DNA from: Clostridia bacterium
GTDB lineage: Bacteria > Bacillota > Clostridia > Lachnospirales > Lachnospiraceae
Direction: 5' to 3'
NCBI GenBank assembly: GCA_910575725.1
Contig: CAJTFE010000013.1
Coordinates: 45,304 to 109,303 of the forward strand
Length of the DNA stretch: 64,000 nt
Below are positions 9,345 to 19,137 of this stretch, piece after piece. A model generated the notes under the pieces. The model was not told the origin of the DNA. It searched no databases and was given only the letters and a program-made list of their open reading frames with translations. Positions within the stretch are counted from its first letter, which is position 1. Every line of letters begins with the position of its first letter. The translations under genes and the position numbers were made by a program.

Positions 9345-10778
9345 ATGAGCACAGATAGATATGTCAGCCCTTTATCCGAGCGCTATGCAAGTAAGGAGAT
9401 GCAGTATATTTTTTCTCCGGATAAGAAGTTTCGAACCTGGAGGCGGCTTTGGATTGCCCTTGCGGAGACGGAGAAGGAGCTGGGACTGAATATTACCCAG
9501 GAGCAGATTGATGAGCTGAAGGTTCATCAGGATGATATCAATTACGATGTGGCGAAGGCACGGGAGAAGGAAGTGCGCCACGATGTTATGTCCCATGTTT
9601 ATGCCTATGGACAGCAGTGTCCCAAGGCCAAGGGGATTATCCACCTGGGGGCGACCTCCTGCTATGTGGGAGATAATACGGATATTATTGTGATGACGGA
9701 GGCTTTGAAGCTGGTGCGCAAAAAGCTGGTGAATGTGATTGGGGAGCTGGCTCGTTTTGCGGATGAGTATAAGGCTCTGCCTACCCTGGCATTTACGCAT
9801 TTTCAGCCGGCCCAGCCCACTACCGTAGGAAAGAGGGCAGCCTTGTGGATGCAGGAGTTCTGTCTGGATCTGGAGGATCTGAATCATGTGATTTCTACGA
9901 TGAAGCTTCTGGGCTCCAAGGGGACTACGGGGACGCAGGCCAGCTTTCTGGAGCTTTTTGACGGGGATCAGGAGACTATTGATAAAATTGATCCCATGAT
10001 TGCAAAGAAGATGGGCTTTGAGGAGTGCTATCCTGTGTCTGGACAGACCTATTCCCGGAAGGTGGATACCCGAGTGCTGAATGTCCTGGCAGGGATTGCG
10101 GCCAGCGCCCACAAGATGTCCAATGATATCCGGCTTCTGCAGCATCTAAAAGAGGTGGAAGAGCCTTTTGAGAAGTCCCAGATAGGCTCCTCTGCCATGG
10201 CTTATAAACGCAATCCCATGCGCAGTGAGCGGATTGCGTCTCTGTCCAGATATGTGATGGTTGACGCCTTGAATCCGGCTATTACCTCAGCGGCCCAGTG
10301 GTTTGAGAGGACGCTGGATGATTCGGCCAATAAGCGCTTAAGCGTTCCGGAGGGCTTTCTGGCTGTGGACGGTATATTGGATCTATGCCTCAATGTGGTG
10401 GACGGCCTGGTGGTTTATCCCAAGGTGATTGAGAAGCGCCTGATGTCAGAACTTCCCTTTATGGCTACGGAAAATATTATGATGGATGCGGTGAAGGCAG
10501 GGGGAGACCGGCAGGAGCTGCATGAGCGGATTCGCGAGCTTTCCATGGAGGCCGGGAAAAATGTGAAGGTCAATGGCGGCGAGAACAATCTCCTTGAACT
10601 GATTGCGGCAGATCCGTCCTTTAACCTGTCTCTGGAGGATCTGCGCAAGACCATGGAGCCTTCCCGTTATGTGGGACGGGCACGGGAGCAGGTGGAAGCA
10701 TTCCTCGGCCAGGTGGTGAAGCCGATTCTGGAGGAATACAAAGAGCTGCTTGGGGTGAAAGCGGAGATCAATGTTTAA
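9345..10778 (+). CDS. purB: Adenylosuccinate lyase
   Basis: 477-residue member of the fumarase/aspartase superfamily. It removes fumarate from SAICAR and from adenylosuccinate, the steps after PurC and PurA. The superfamily signature GSSAMAYKRNP is intact in the second half, and the His-containing GATSCYVGDN and FTHFQPAQPTT segments match active-site regions. RBS AGGAG precedes ATG 9345. It ends ahead of a terminator-like hairpin, consistent with a short purC-purB transcript. Confidence 0.96.
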   Translation: MSTDRYVSPLSERYASKEMQYIFSPDKKFRTWRRLWIALAETEKELGLNITQEQIDELKVHQDDINYDVAKAREKEVRHDVMSHVYAYGQQCPKAKGIIHLGATSCYVGDNTDIIVMTEALKLVRKKLVNVIGELARFADEYKALPTLAFTHFQPAQPTTVGKRAALWMQEFCLDLEDLNHVISTMKLLGSKGTTGTQASFLELFDGDQETIDKIDPMIAKKMGFEECYPVSGQTYSRKVDTRVLNVLAGIAASAHKMSNDIRLLQHLKEVEEPFEKSQIGSSAMAYKRNPMRSERIASLSRYVMVDALNPAITSAAQWFERTLDDSANKRLSVPEGFLAVDGILDLCLNVVDGLVVYPKVIEKRLMSELPFMATENIMMDAVKAGGDRQELHERIRELSMEAGKNVKVNGGENNLLELIAADPSFNLSLEDLRKTMEPSRYVGRAREQVEAFLGQVVKPILEEYKELLGVKAEINV

Positions 10779-10876
10779 ATAATATCTTCCAAGTCCTCCC
10801 GTTCCAAAGGATACGGACTTTTTGGACGGCGGTATCCCCGGAGGACGAGGGCTGGGTATGAATAAGGAGAAAACAG

Positions 10877-10915
10877 GAAAGACTTTTACATAGATTCTTT
10901 GTTAAAAGTCTTTTC
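10877..10915 (+). terminator. Terminator-like hairpin after purB
   Basis: AAAGACTTTTA (10878-10888) pairs perfectly with TAAAAGTCTTT (10903-10913), followed by TTCTG. The T-rich 3' arm could serve as the tail. It lies 100 nt after purB. Confidence 0.5.
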
Positions 10916-11048
10916 TGTGTGTAAGACACTATATGACGGACATATGCCGCAAAGTCAAAGATCTCGCAGCAAAGGGACGGCCCGGGCCATGTCCGCTTGG
11001 CTCGTTGCCTGTGGGAATAAGGCATCTGTGCCGGAAGAGGAGAAACGG

Positions 11049-11993
11049 ATGATTGTGTCAATAATCATTTTGATCATTGGTTTTGGATTGCTGGTCAAGG
11101 GAGCGGATTTTTTTGTGGAGGGCGCTTCGGATATTGCCAGAAAGCTTGGAATCCCCTCCATTGTAATCGGGCTTACGATTGTTGCCTTGGGCACTTCCCT
11201 GCCGGAACTGGCGGTGAGCGTGACGGCGGCGTTAAAGGAAAGCAACGATATTGCCCTGGGAAATGTGACGGGCTCTAATATTATGAATCTTCTGGTTGTG
11301 GTTGGACTGGCGGCAGTCATCCGCCCCATGACCGTAAAGCGTTCTGTCTTGAAACGGGATTATGTGATGTCCTGCCTGATGGCGCTTCTGATGCTGGCAG
11401 GTGCCGTGGATATTTTTTGGAATCCCAGGGAGACAGCTATTTCCCTATTGGACGGAGCGGTGCTTCTGGGGGTTACTGCCGGTTATATGTACCATCTGAT
11501 CCGCACGGCGGTCAGGGATCGGGTAGCGGAGCAGTTCGGCATCACCCGTCCATTGCCGGTAAGCCTTCTGCTGTGTGCCGGAGGAGCGGCAGCTATTATC
11601 GGAGGCGGACAGATGGTGGTGAATTCTGCCACGGATCTGGCCTACCGGTTCGGAATGAGCGAAACTCTGGTGGGGCTTACCATTGTAGCCATCGGAACTT
11701 CTCTGCCGGAGCTGGTAACGTCTGTGGTGGCGGCCAAAAAGGGAGAGAGTGAGATTGCCCTGGGAAATGTTCTCGGTTCCAATATCTTGAATATCGGTTT
11801 CATCTTAGGCGCTTCCGGGGTGATTCATCCCATTGCAGTGAAGATGGAAAATGTGTATGATATGCTGATACTGATTGCGCTGACGGCAGTGTTTTTTATC
11901 CCTTTGTGGTGTCGGGAGAAGGTAAGCCGCATGACAGGTGCGGTTATGCTGATGTGCTATCTTGGGTATATGGTTTATATTGTTATGCGGTAG
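11049..11993 (+). CDS. Calcium/sodium antiporter (YrbG-like CaCA family)
   Basis: About 314 residues with roughly ten hydrophobic segments. Two homologous halves each carry an alpha-repeat: GTSLPELAVSVTAAL with GNVTGSNIMN in the first half and GTSLPELVTSVVAAKKGESEIALGN with LGSNILN in the second (quoted in parts). These acidic GTSLPE motifs bind the exchanged cations. Start ATG 11049 has GAGGAG at 11036-11041; the longer in-frame extension back to 10899 overlaps the upstream hairpin and is unlikely to be translated. Confidence 0.93.
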   Translation: MIVSIIILIIGFGLLVKGADFFVEGASDIARKLGIPSIVIGLTIVALGTSLPELAVSVTAALKESNDIALGNVTGSNIMNLLVVVGLAAVIRPMTVKRSVLKRDYVMSCLMALLMLAGAVDIFWNPRETAISLLDGAVLLGVTAGYMYHLIRTAVRDRVAEQFGITRPLPVSLLLCAGGAAAIIGGGQMVVNSATDLAYRFGMSETLVGLTIVAIGTSLPELVTSVVAAKKGESEIALGNVLGSNILNIGFILGASGVIHPIAVKMENVYDMLILIALTAVFFIPLWCREKVSRMTGAVMLMCYLGYMVYIVMR

Positions 11994-12021
11994 AAAAAGC
12001 GGTAGAAAAATAAAAAAACTC

Positions 12022-12049
12022 TTGCATTTTCCAATAAATGTGTTACAAT
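12022..12049 (+). promoter_or_regulatory. Promoter of the rimP-nusA-infB operon
   Basis: TTGCAT at 12022-12027, 16-nt spacer, TACAAT at 12044-12049. It lies 125 nt ahead of rimP and immediately upstream of a strong hairpin in the leader. Confidence 0.65.
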
Positions 12050-12074
12050 GTAATAGATTAAATAAGGCGGCCGA

Positions 12075-12106
12075 AAAGAGTGAACGAAAGTTCACTCTTT
12101 GTTTTT
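12075..12106 (+). terminator. Intrinsic terminator/attenuator in the rimP leader
   Basis: A perfect 11-bp stem, AAAGAGTGAAC (12075-12085) with GTTCACTCTTT (12090-12100), a GAAA loop, and GTTTTT right after. It stands downstream of the promoter at 12022-12049 and upstream of rimP. It could end transcripts of the antiporter gene, but it would also attenuate the operon that encodes NusA, the factor acting on such hairpins. Confidence 0.75.
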
Positions 12107-12174
12107 GAGAAACAGCAAAGCCGGACAGAAGAGCAAAAACAGGAAACAAAGGCCCCGGACGGGAAAGGAAGTCT

Positions 12175-12642
12175 ATGACAAAGAGAGAGAGCTACGAACA
12201 GAAGACAGAGGAGCTGGTACTGCCCATCATTGAAGCCAATCATTTTGAGCTGGTGGACGTAGAGTATGTAAAGGAGGGCGGCACCTGGTACTTACGGGCC
12301 TACATTGATAAGCCCGGAGGAATCACCGTGGACGACTGTGAGATCGTGAACCGGGCCTTGGGCGGCATTCTTGACGAGAAGGACTTTATTGAGGAGTCCT
12401 ACATTCTGGAGGTGAGCTCTCCGGGGCTTGGCCGTCCGCTGAAAAAGGAACGGGATTTTGAACGAAGCCTGGGGGAGGAAGTGGAGATCCGTACCTACCG
12501 CATGGTAGAGAAGCAGAAGGAATTCCGTGGAATTTTAAAAGCATACGATAAGGATACGGTAACGATTACAGTAGAAGAGGAAGAGGAGCGGGTATTCCCT
12601 AGGGATAACATTGCTCTGATTCGTCTGGCCTTTGATTTCTAG
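12175..12642 (+). CDS. rimP: Ribosome maturation factor RimP
   Basis: 155-residue cytoplasmic protein needed for 30S subunit maturation. The N-terminal alpha/beta domain contains the family stretch ELVDVEYVKEGGTWYLR and the conserved LEVSSPGLGRPL segment, followed by a small Sm-like C-terminal domain. It is the first gene of the rimP-nusA-ylxR-ylxQ-infB cluster, its standard place in Bacillota. Confidence 0.95.
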   Translation: MTKRESYEQKTEELVLPIIEANHFELVDVEYVKEGGTWYLRAYIDKPGGITVDDCEIVNRALGGILDEKDFIEESYILEVSSPGLGRPLKKERDFERSLGEEVEIRTYRMVEKQKEFRGILKAYDKDTVTITVEEEEERVFPRDNIALIRLAFDF

Positions 12643-12723
12643 TACAGCCACATAAATACTTTTCGGTTTTTGGTTTGGAGCATTCCGGAAAGTATTTCGT
12701 TAAAACGAGGAGGAAAGAGAACA

Positions 12724-14001
12724 ATGAACACAGAATTGCTGGAAGCTTTGGAAATTTTGGAAAAGGAAAAGGACATCAGCAAGGAAACCTTGCTGGAGGC
12801 CATTGAGAATTCCCTGCTTACGGCCTGCAAGAATCATTTTGGAACATCCGACAATGTAAAGGTATATATCGACCCAAAGACCTGCCAGTTTTCCGTGCAT
12901 GCGGAAAAGACCGTGGTGGAACAGGTGGAGAATCCGGTGCTGGAGATCAGCCTGTCCAATGCAAAGATGATAGATTCCAAATATGAATTGGGCGATATCG
13001 TGAATGTGGAGATTAAGTCCAAGGAATTCGGCCGCATTGCCACCCAGAATGCAAAGAATGTTATCCTTCAGAAGATCCGGGAGGAAGAGCGCAAGGTTCT
13101 GTTTAACCAGTATTATGCTAAGGAAAAGGACGTGGTCACCGGCGTGGTGCAGCGTTATATCGGCAGAAATGTCAGCATTAACCTGGGCAAGGTGGATGCC
13201 ATCCTCAATGAAAATGAGATGGTCAAGGGTGAGGTGTTCAAGCCCACCGAGCGGATTAAGGTATACATCCTGGAGGTAAAGGATACCACCAAGGGGCCGA
13301 GGATTCTTGTGTCCAGAACCCACCCGGAGCTGGTGAAGCGGCTCTTTGAGTCTGAGGTGACCGAGGTGCGTGACGGAACGGTGGAGATTAAATGCATTGC
13401 CAGAGAGGCCGATTACCGGACAAAGGCCAGAGAGGCCGGCCCGAGAACAAAGATCGCCGTGTGGTCAAATGACCCGGATGTAGATCCTGTGGGCGCCTGC
13501 GTCGGTATGAACGGAGCAAGGGTCAATGCCATTGTAAGCGAGCTTCGGGGCGAGAAGATAGACATCATCAACTGGAGTGAGAATCCGGCCATTCTCATAG
13601 AGAATGCCTTAAGTCCCGCTAAGGTGGTGGCCGTTCTGGCAGACCCGGAGGATAAGACAGCCAAGGTTGTGGTCCCGGATTATCAGCTTTCCCTGGCTAT
13701 CGGCAAGGAGGGACAGAATGCCCGTCTTGCTGCAAAGCTTACAGGCTTTAAGATTGATATCAAGAGTGAGACACAGGCCAAGGAGATTGAAGGCTGGCTT
13801 GACGTGGATGAAGAATACGAAGAGTATGAGGACTTTGAGGTTTACCAGGAGGAACAGGCGGCCCTGGCTGCTTATCAGGAAGAGTATCCGGATGGTGAGG
13901 AATATCCGGAGGACGGAGCGTATCTGGATGCCTATGAGGAGGCTTACGAGGGTGAGCCGGAAGATTCAGATTATGATTCCCAGGAGCCTTTTGAGGAATA
14001 G
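12724..14001 (+). CDS. nusA: Transcription termination/antitermination factor NusA
   Basis: About 425 residues. An N-terminal RNA-polymerase-binding domain starts at MNTELLEALEILEKEK. An S1 domain lies at about 135-200, and two KH domains follow, with the signature DVDPVGACVGMNGARV and, in the second KH, the GKEGQN loop. A very acidic, Tyr-rich C-terminal tail of about 65 residues replaces the acidic repeats of proteobacterial NusA. ATG 12724 follows AGGAGGAAAGAG and is preferred over upstream in-frame starts. NusA modulates pausing and hairpin termination, which makes the hairpin in its own operon leader relevant. Confidence 0.96.
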   Translation: MNTELLEALEILEKEKDISKETLLEAIENSLLTACKNHFGTSDNVKVYIDPKTCQFSVHAEKTVVEQVENPVLEISLSNAKMIDSKYELGDIVNVEIKSKEFGRIATQNAKNVILQKIREEERKVLFNQYYAKEKDVVTGVVQRYIGRNVSINLGKVDAILNENEMVKGEVFKPTERIKVYILEVKDTTKGPRILVSRTHPELVKRLFESEVTEVRDGTVEIKCIAREADYRTKAREAGPRTKIAVWSNDPDVDPVGACVGMNGARVNAIVSELRGEKIDIINWSENPAILIENALSPAKVVAVLADPEDKTAKVVVPDYQLSLAIGKEGQNARLAAKLTGFKIDIKSETQAKEIEGWLDVDEEYEEYEDFEVYQEEQAALAAYQEEYPDGEEYPEDGAYLDAYEEAYEGEPEDSDYDSQEPFEE

Positions 14002-14040
14002 AAAAGCCTTCGAAAGGGCAGAGATTAGGATGTGATAGAT

Positions 14041-14319
14041 TTGAGTACAAATCGGAAAGTGCCTATGCGCCAGTGCACCGGCTGTCAGGAGATGAAGAGC
14101 AAAAAAGAGATGCTGCGCATTTTAAAGACAGCGGAAGGTGAAGTCGTACTGGATACCACAGGCCGGAAGAATGGACGGGGAGCCTACCTGTGCTTTTCCG
14201 GAGAGTGCCTTAAGAAGGCAAGGAAAAACCGGGGCCTGGAGCGCTCGCTGAAAATGAATATTCCTCCGGAAGTGTACGACAGTCTGGAAAAGGAGCTGGA
14301 TAAAATTGGCATGGAATAA
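14041..14319 (+). CDS. ylxR: YlxR family RNA-binding protein (DUF448)
   Basis: About 92 residues, small basic protein. Recognised by PMRQCTGCQEMKSKKEMLRI and the later GRGAYLC segment, typical of YlxR, which sits between nusA and infB in nearly all Bacillota. YlxR has been reported as a partner of RNase P and as a nucleoid-associated regulator in related species. The TTG at 14041 is chosen because AGGA (14027-14030) lies 10 nt upstream; GTG 14032 would be too close. Confidence 0.88.
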   Translation: MSTNRKVPMRQCTGCQEMKSKKEMLRILKTAEGEVVLDTTGRKNGRGAYLCFSGECLKKARKNRGLERSLKMNIPPEVYDSLEKELDKIGME

Positions 14320-14614
14320 AGCATACGGGATGATTGGTATGGCTATGAAGGCCGGTAAAGTTGCAAGCGGAGAATTTGCCACAGAGAAAGCAGTGAAAAC
14401 GGGAAAGGCAGCTTTGGTGATTGTGTCGGAAGCTGCATCGGAAAACACGAAGAAAAAATTTCGGAATATGTGTGATTACTATCAGGTGCCCATTTATTTT
14501 TTCGGAGAGAAGGAAGAGCTTGGGCATGCTATAGGAAAAGAATTCCGGGCTTCGCTGGCAGTGTTGGACGACGGACTGGCAAAAGCCATAGAAAAAAATA
14601 TAATCCATGAATGA
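14306..14614 (+). CDS. ylxQ: L7Ae/L30e-like ribosomal protein (YlxQ)
   Basis: 102 residues with the L7Ae/L30e/S12e/Gadd45 fold, seen in MIGMAMKAGKVASGE and KAALVIVSEAASENT. Paralogues bind kink-turn RNA. It overlaps ylxR by 14 nt; TTG 14306 has AGGAG at 14291-14295. Its position between ylxR and infB matches the conserved cluster, implying a ribosome- or RNA-linked role. Confidence 0.88.
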   Translation: MAWNKAYGMIGMAMKAGKVASGEFATEKAVKTGKAALVIVSEAASENTKKKFRNMCDYYQVPIYFFGEKEELGHAIGKEFRASLAVLDDGLAKAIEKNIIHE

Positions 14615-14653
14615 AAATGCCTGTGGAATACAAACTGAATAACGGAGGTAAGT

Positions 14654-17600
14654 ATGTCGAAAAGAGTACATGAACTTGCAAAAGAATTAGATAAGACAAA
14701 TAAAGAGATTCTCGCATTTTTAAGTGGGAAGAGTATAGAGGTAAAGAGCCATATGAGCATGCTCACAGATGAGCAGGAGGGCATGGTGAAAAAGGCATTT
14801 GGGCCAAAGCCGGCAGCTCCTGTAAAGGAAGGAGCGCAGCCGAAAGAGGCGGCATCAGCAGCGCCTGCGGCTCCGCCCAGAAAGAAAAAAATCATTGCGG
14901 TGTACAACACCCATAACAGCCAGACGGGAATCAAAGACCCGAGAGCGGAGCGCCGGGCCAGCCAGGCCCGTTCCCAGCAGGCCCGTCCGGCAGCACCTGG
15001 ACAGGGAAAGCCTGCGGCGCCGGGACAGGGGAGACCTGCCCAGGCACAGAGTCAGGCCCGTCCCGGGGGTTCAGGTCTTGGAAGACCTGCCCAATCCCAG
15101 AGTCAGGCCCGTCCGGCAGCGCCCGGACAGACAAAGCCGGCAGCGCCGGGACAGGGTCAGGCCCGTCCGGCGGCAGGCGCACAGGGAAAGACGGCCGGTC
15201 CGGAGCAGCCTGTAAAGCCTTTGAATACAGAGGAGCCCAAGGCAGCTCCCACAGCGGCAGTGGAGCGTCCGGTACAAAAGCCGGCTTCCCAGGAGGAGCG
15301 CCGTCCCCAGCAGAGTGCAGTGCGTCCGGCCCAGGGTGCAGGACGTGACGGCCAGAGAGCTTCCGGGACACCAGGAAGAGACGGCCGTGATAACCGGGGC
15401 GGCCAGGGAAGAGACGGCCGGGATAACCGCGCAGGCCAGGGCCGCGACGGTCAGAGAAGCTTCGGAGGCCAGGGAAGAGACGGCCGGGATAACCGCGCAG
15501 GCCAGGGCCGCGACGGCCAGAGAAGCTTCGGAGGCCAGGGAAGAGACGGCCGGGATAACCGCACAGGCCAGGGCCGCGACGGCCAGAGAAGCTTCGGAGG
15601 CCAGGGAAGAGACAGCCGGGATAACCGCACAGGCCAGGGCCGCGACGGTCAGAGAAGCTTCGGAGGCCAGGGAAGAGACGGCCGCGACAGTCGGGGAGGC
15701 CAGTCCAGGGATAACCGCCGTTCCATGGATATTCCGGCAGCTCCTTCCGTGACAGAGCTTCGAAAGACGGAAAACCGCAGAGCGGAGAATAAGAATCGAA
15801 ATGATGACAGCAAAAAAGAGAAAAACAGCAAATTTAATGACAACTGGAGCGGCAAGCCCGGTCAGGGAGGCCGCAGGCCGAATCAAGGCGGCAATCGTCC
15901 GAACCAGAAAAACGGCAGGGGCGCTAAAGGCTCTGCGCCGGTGCGTCCGACGCCTCCGGCGCCAAAGAAGGAAGATCTTACGCCAAAGGTAATAGAGATT
16001 CCGGAGCTTATCAGCATTCACGATCTGGCAGAGCGCATGAAGATCCAGCCCTCCGTCATTATCAAAAAGCTGTTTCTTGCAGGCAAGATGGTTACAGTTA
16101 ATTCCGAGCTGGATTTTGATGCAGCCGGAGAGCTTGCCATGGAGATGAACTTTGATCCCGTTCCGGAGGAAAAAGAGGATGTTATCGGCAAGATGCTTGA
16201 GGATATAGAGGATGCGGAAGACAGCCTTGTGGCCCGTCCGCCGGTAGTCTGCGTTATGGGCCATGTAGACCATGGTAAGACTTCCCTTCTGGATGCCATC
16301 CGTGACACCCATGTGATTGACCGGGAGGCCGGGGGAATCACCCAGCACATCGGCGCTTATGTGGTAACCATCAACGGCCAGAAGATTACCTTCCTGGATA
16401 CCCCGGGACATGAGGCATTTACGGCTATGCGTATGCGCGGAGCCAATTCTACGGATATTGCGATCCTGGTGGTAGCCGCCGACGACGGCGTGATGCCCCA
16501 GACCGTGGAGGCCATCAACCATGCAAAGGCCGCAGGCATTGAGATTATTGTAGCGATTAATAAAGTAGATAAGCCCAGCGCCAATATTGAGCGTGTAAAG
16601 CAGGAGTTAGTAGAGCATGAGCTGATTCCCGAGGACTGGGGCGGAAGCACCATTTTCGTACCCGTATCGGCTCACACCCATGAGGGACTGGATCAGCTTT
16701 TGGAAATGATCCTTTTAACGGCCGAGGTACTGGAGCTTAAGTCCAACCCCAACCGCAGGGCAAGAGGCCTCGTTATTGAGGCAGAGCTTGACAAAGGAAA
16801 GGGACCGGTTGCAACGGTTCTGGTTCAGAAGGGAACCCTTCATGTGGGCGATCACATTGCAGTGGGCGCCTGCCACGGTAAGGTCCGGGCTATGATGGAC
16901 GACAACGGACGCCGGGTGAAGGAGGCAGGCCCCTCTAAGCCCGTTGAGATTCTCGGCCTTAACGATGTGCCGGGAGCCGGCGAGATCTTTGTATCGCCGG
17001 AGACTGACAAGGAGGCAAGAACCTTTGCGGAAACCTACGTAAAGGAGAGCCGTGAAAAGCTTCTGGAGGATACCAAGCTTAAGATGTCCCTGGATGATCT
17101 GTATTCCCAGATTCAGTCCGGCAATCTGAAGGAATTGAATATTATCGTAAAGGCAGACGTGCAGGGCTCCGTGGAGGCCGTAAAGCAGAGTCTCTTAAAG
17201 CTCTCCAACGAGGAGGTTGTGGTGAAGATCATCCATGGCGGCGTGGGTGCGATCAATGAGTCCGACGTGAGCCTGGCTTCCGCTTCCAATGCCATTATCA
17301 TCGGTTTCAATGTAAGGCCGGATGCCACGGCAAAGGAGACGGCGGAGCGCGAGAAGGTAGATCTGCGTCTGTACCGTGTGATTTACGATGCCATCAACGA
17401 TGTGGAGACAGCCATGAAGGGAATGCTGGATCCTGTCTTCGAGGAAAAGGTGCTGGGCCATGCGGAGGTACGCCAGATCTTCAAGGCCTCCGGCGTGGGC
17501 AACATTGCCGGATCCTATGTGCTGGACGGAGTATTCCAGAGAGGCTGCAAGTGCCGGATTACCAGAGAGGGCGATCAGATCTTCGACGGCGCCCTGGCTT

Positions 17601-17734
17601 CCTTGAAGCGGTTTAAGGATGACGTGAAGGAAGTAAAGGCCGGCTATGAGTGCGGTCTGGTATTTGAGAAATTTAATGATATCCAGGAGCTGGATATTGT
17701 GGAAGCCTATACCATGGTAGAGGTTCCGCGGTAG
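14654..17734 (+). CDS. infB: Translation initiation factor IF-2
   Basis: 1026 residues, long for IF-2 because of an extended N-terminal region. The start is an IF2_N domain ([18 protein letters not shown]). Residues ~55-440 are Pro/Ala/Gln/Gly/Arg-rich and carry RGQ-type repeats (see separate entry). A second IF2_N-like segment precedes the GTPase domain, with G1 [10 protein letters not shown]2 GGITQHIG, G3 DTPGHEAF and G4 NKVDK. Domains II-IV follow and position fMet-tRNA on the 30S. RBS GGAGG at 14643. Central gene of the operon. Confidence 0.97.
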   Translation: MSKRVHELAKELDKTNKEILAFLSGKSIEVKSHMSMLTDEQEGMVKKAFGPKPAAPVKEGAQPKEAASAAPAAPPRKKKIIAVYNTHNSQTGIKDPRAERRASQARSQQARPAAPGQGKPAAPGQGRPAQAQSQARPGGSGLGRPAQSQSQARPAAPGQTKPAAPGQGQARPAAGAQGKTAGPEQPVKPLNTEEPKAAPTAAVERPVQKPASQEERRPQQSAVRPAQGAGRDGQRASGTPGRDGRDNRGGQGRDGRDNRAGQGRDGQRSFGGQGRDGRDNRAGQGRDGQRSFGGQGRDGRDNRTGQGRDGQRSFGGQGRDSRDNRTGQGRDGQRSFGGQGRDGRDSRGGQSRDNRRSMDIPAAPSVTELRKTENRRAENKNRNDDSKKEKNSKFNDNWSGKPGQGGRRPNQGGNRPNQKNGRGAKGSAPVRPTPPAPKKEDLTPKVIEIPELISIHDLAERMKIQPSVIIKKLFLAGKMVTVNSELDFDAAGELAMEMNFDPVPEEKEDVIGKMLEDIEDAEDSLVARPPVVCVMGHVDHGKTSLLDAIRDTHVIDREAGGITQHIGAYVVTINGQKITFLDTPGHEAFTAMRMRGANSTDIAILVVAADDGVMPQTVEAINHAKAAGIEIIVAINKVDKPSANIERVKQELVEHELIPEDWGGSTIFVPVSAHTHEGLDQLLEMILLTAEVLELKSNPNRRARGLVIEAELDKGKGPVATVLVQKGTLHVGDHIAVGACHGKVRAMMDDNGRRVKEAGPSKPVEILGLNDVPGAGEIFVSPETDKEARTFAETYVKESREKLLEDTKLKMSLDDLYSQIQSGNLKELNIIVKADVQGSVEAVKQSLLKLSNEEVVVKIIHGGVGAINESDVSLASASNAIIIGFNVRPDATAKETAEREKVDLRLYRVIYDAINDVETAMKGMLDPVFEEKVLGHAEVRQIFKASGVGNIAGSYVLDGVFQRGCKCRITREGDQIFDGALASLKRFKDDVKEVKAGYECGLVFEKFNDIQELDIVEAYTMVEVPR
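15401..15727 (+). repeat. infB: 66-bp in-frame tandem repeats inside infB
   Basis: Four consecutive 66-bp units start at 15401, 15467, 15533 and 15599, then a degenerate fifth unit runs to about 15727. Each encodes 22 residues of the type [22 protein letters not shown] (given in two overlapping parts: [12 protein letters not shown] and [11 protein letters not shown]). The units differ at only a few bases, showing recent expansion. The basic, Gly-rich, disordered product resembles RGG-type RNA-binding tails. Confidence 0.93.
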
Positions 17735-17786
17735 AAAGCCGCCTGGCTTTGAGGCCGAGGATAAGCTTTGGCCTATGGAGATAAGA

Positions 17787-18176
17787 ATGAGAAAGAACAG
17801 TATCAAAAATACAAGGATTAACGGAGAGGTCAGAAGAGAGCTGAGCAATATCATCCGGGGAGAGATCAAGGATCCCCGGATCCATCCCATGACCACGGTG
17901 GTAGAGGTAGAGGTGGCTCCTGACTTGAAGAGCGCCAAGGCTTATATCAGCGTTCTGGGGGATGAAAAGGCACAGCAGGATACCCTGGCAGGCTTAAAAA
18001 GCGCAGAGGGCTATATCCGCAGGGCTCTGGCCAAATCCATCAATCTGCGCAACACACCAGAGATCCGCTTTATCCTGGATCAGTCCATTGAATATGGTGT
18101 AAATATGTCCAAATTTATTGACGATGTAAACCGGAAAGAAGATGAGGATGATGAATATGATCAAACTGGAGAATGA
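17787..18176 (+). CDS. rbfA: Ribosome-binding factor A
   Basis: About 129 residues with a single KH-like fold. RbfA binds the 30S subunit during late 16S processing and cold adaptation. Family features: KNTRINGEVRRELSNII at the N-terminus, KDPRI, and the AKAYISVLG strand. ATG 17787 is preferred over ATG 17775 because GGAGATAAG lies at a proper distance before it. The acidic C-terminal tail overlaps the start region of the next gene by 35 nt, suggesting translational coupling. Confidence 0.94.
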   Translation: MRKNSIKNTRINGEVRRELSNIIRGEIKDPRIHPMTTVVEVEVAPDLKSAKAYISVLGDEKAQQDTLAGLKSAEGYIRRALAKSINLRNTPEIRFILDQSIEYGVNMSKFIDDVNRKEDEDDEYDQTGE

Positions 18177-19137
18177 GCTTAGACAGGTAAAAAGTGTTGC
18201 AATTGCGGGCCATGTAAGACCAGACGGGGACTGTACCGGTTCCTGTCTGGCCGTGTACAATTATATCCGGGAGCATTTTCCGGCGGTGAAGGCGGCAGTC
18301 TATCTGGAAACGGTGAATCCCTCCTTTGCAATGCTGTATAGGTCTGAGGAAATACAGACAGAATGCGCCAAGGATGAGAGGTACGATCTCTTCCTGGCCC
18401 TGGACGTAAGTGATAAGGAACGCATGGGAGCGGCTGCAAAGTATTTTGAGACAGCAGGCAGAAGAGTCTGCATCGATCATCATATTACTAACCAGGGATT
18501 TGCAGATGAGGACTGGATTGAGCCGGATGCCAGCTCCACCTCAGAACTGGTGTTCAAGAGTATGGAGGAGGATAAGATTTCCAAAGAAACGGCGGAGGCC
18601 CTCTATATGGGCATTATTCACGATACGGGAATCTTCCAGTACTCTAATACCACCCAGGAAACCATGGAGATTGCCGGAAAGCTCATGGCAAAAGGGATTG
18701 CGTTTTCCCGGATTATAGACGAGACCTTTTATCAGAAAACCTATATACAGAATCAGGTACTGGGCCGCACGCTGATGGAGAGCATCCTGCTTCTGAACGG
18801 AAAGATCATTATGGGAAGAATCCGCCAGAAGGATATGGAGTTTTACGGCGTAGGGCCGAAGGATCTGGAGGGTATTGTGAACCAGCTTCGGGTAACCAAG
18901 GATGTGGAGGTGGCAATTTTTCTCCATGAGACAGGAAACCAGGAGTACAAGGTCAGTCTGCGTTCCAACGGACCGGTGGATGTCAGCGAGGTCTGCTCTT
19001 ACTTCGGCGGCGGCGGTCATGTGAAGGCGGCCGGCTGTACCATGCACGGAACCCTCCATGATGTGGTCAATAATTTGACGCTACATATCGAAAAACAGCT
19101 TTTGCAGGAGGAACAGTCCGACAGGAAGGAGCCGTAG
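18142..19137 (+). CDS. nrnA: DHH family phosphoesterase, NrnA-like oligoribonuclease
   Basis: 331 residues. The DHH domain has AGHVRPDGDCTGS, LALDVSD, and the CIDHH motif at about residues 112-116. The C-terminal DHHA1 domain ends in the FGGGGHVKAAG substrate-binding loop. NrnA enzymes hydrolyse nano-RNAs and pAp in the cytoplasm using Mn2+. Several in-frame ATGs (18142, 18148, 18151, 18157) make the exact start uncertain; all overlap rbfA. The stop TAG overlaps the truB GTG start by one base. Confidence 0.9.
   Translation: MRMMNMIKLENELRQVKSVAIAGHVRPDGDCTGSCLAVYNYIREHFPAVKAAVYLETVNPSFAMLYRSEEIQTECAKDERYDLFLALDVSDKERMGAAAKYFETAGRRVCIDHHITNQGFADEDWIEPDASSTSELVFKSMEEDKISKETAEALYMGIIHDTGIFQYSNTTQETMEIAGKLMAKGIAFSRIIDETFYQKTYIQNQVLGRTLMESILLLNGKIIMGRIRQKDMEFYGVGPKDLEGIVNQLRVTKDVEVAIFLHETGNQEYKVSLRSNGPVDVSEVCSYFGGGGHVKAAGCTMHGTLHDVVNNLTLHIEKQLLQEEQSDRKEP

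Noticed and set aside
15401..15727. Regular repeats as a CRISPR array
   Set aside because: Repeats are contiguous, in frame within infB and without spacers.
15071..16522. 483-codon open frame on the minus strand across infB
   Set aside because: It mirrors the GC-rich repeat region of infB; no ribosome binding site or family, while the plus frame is clear IF-2.
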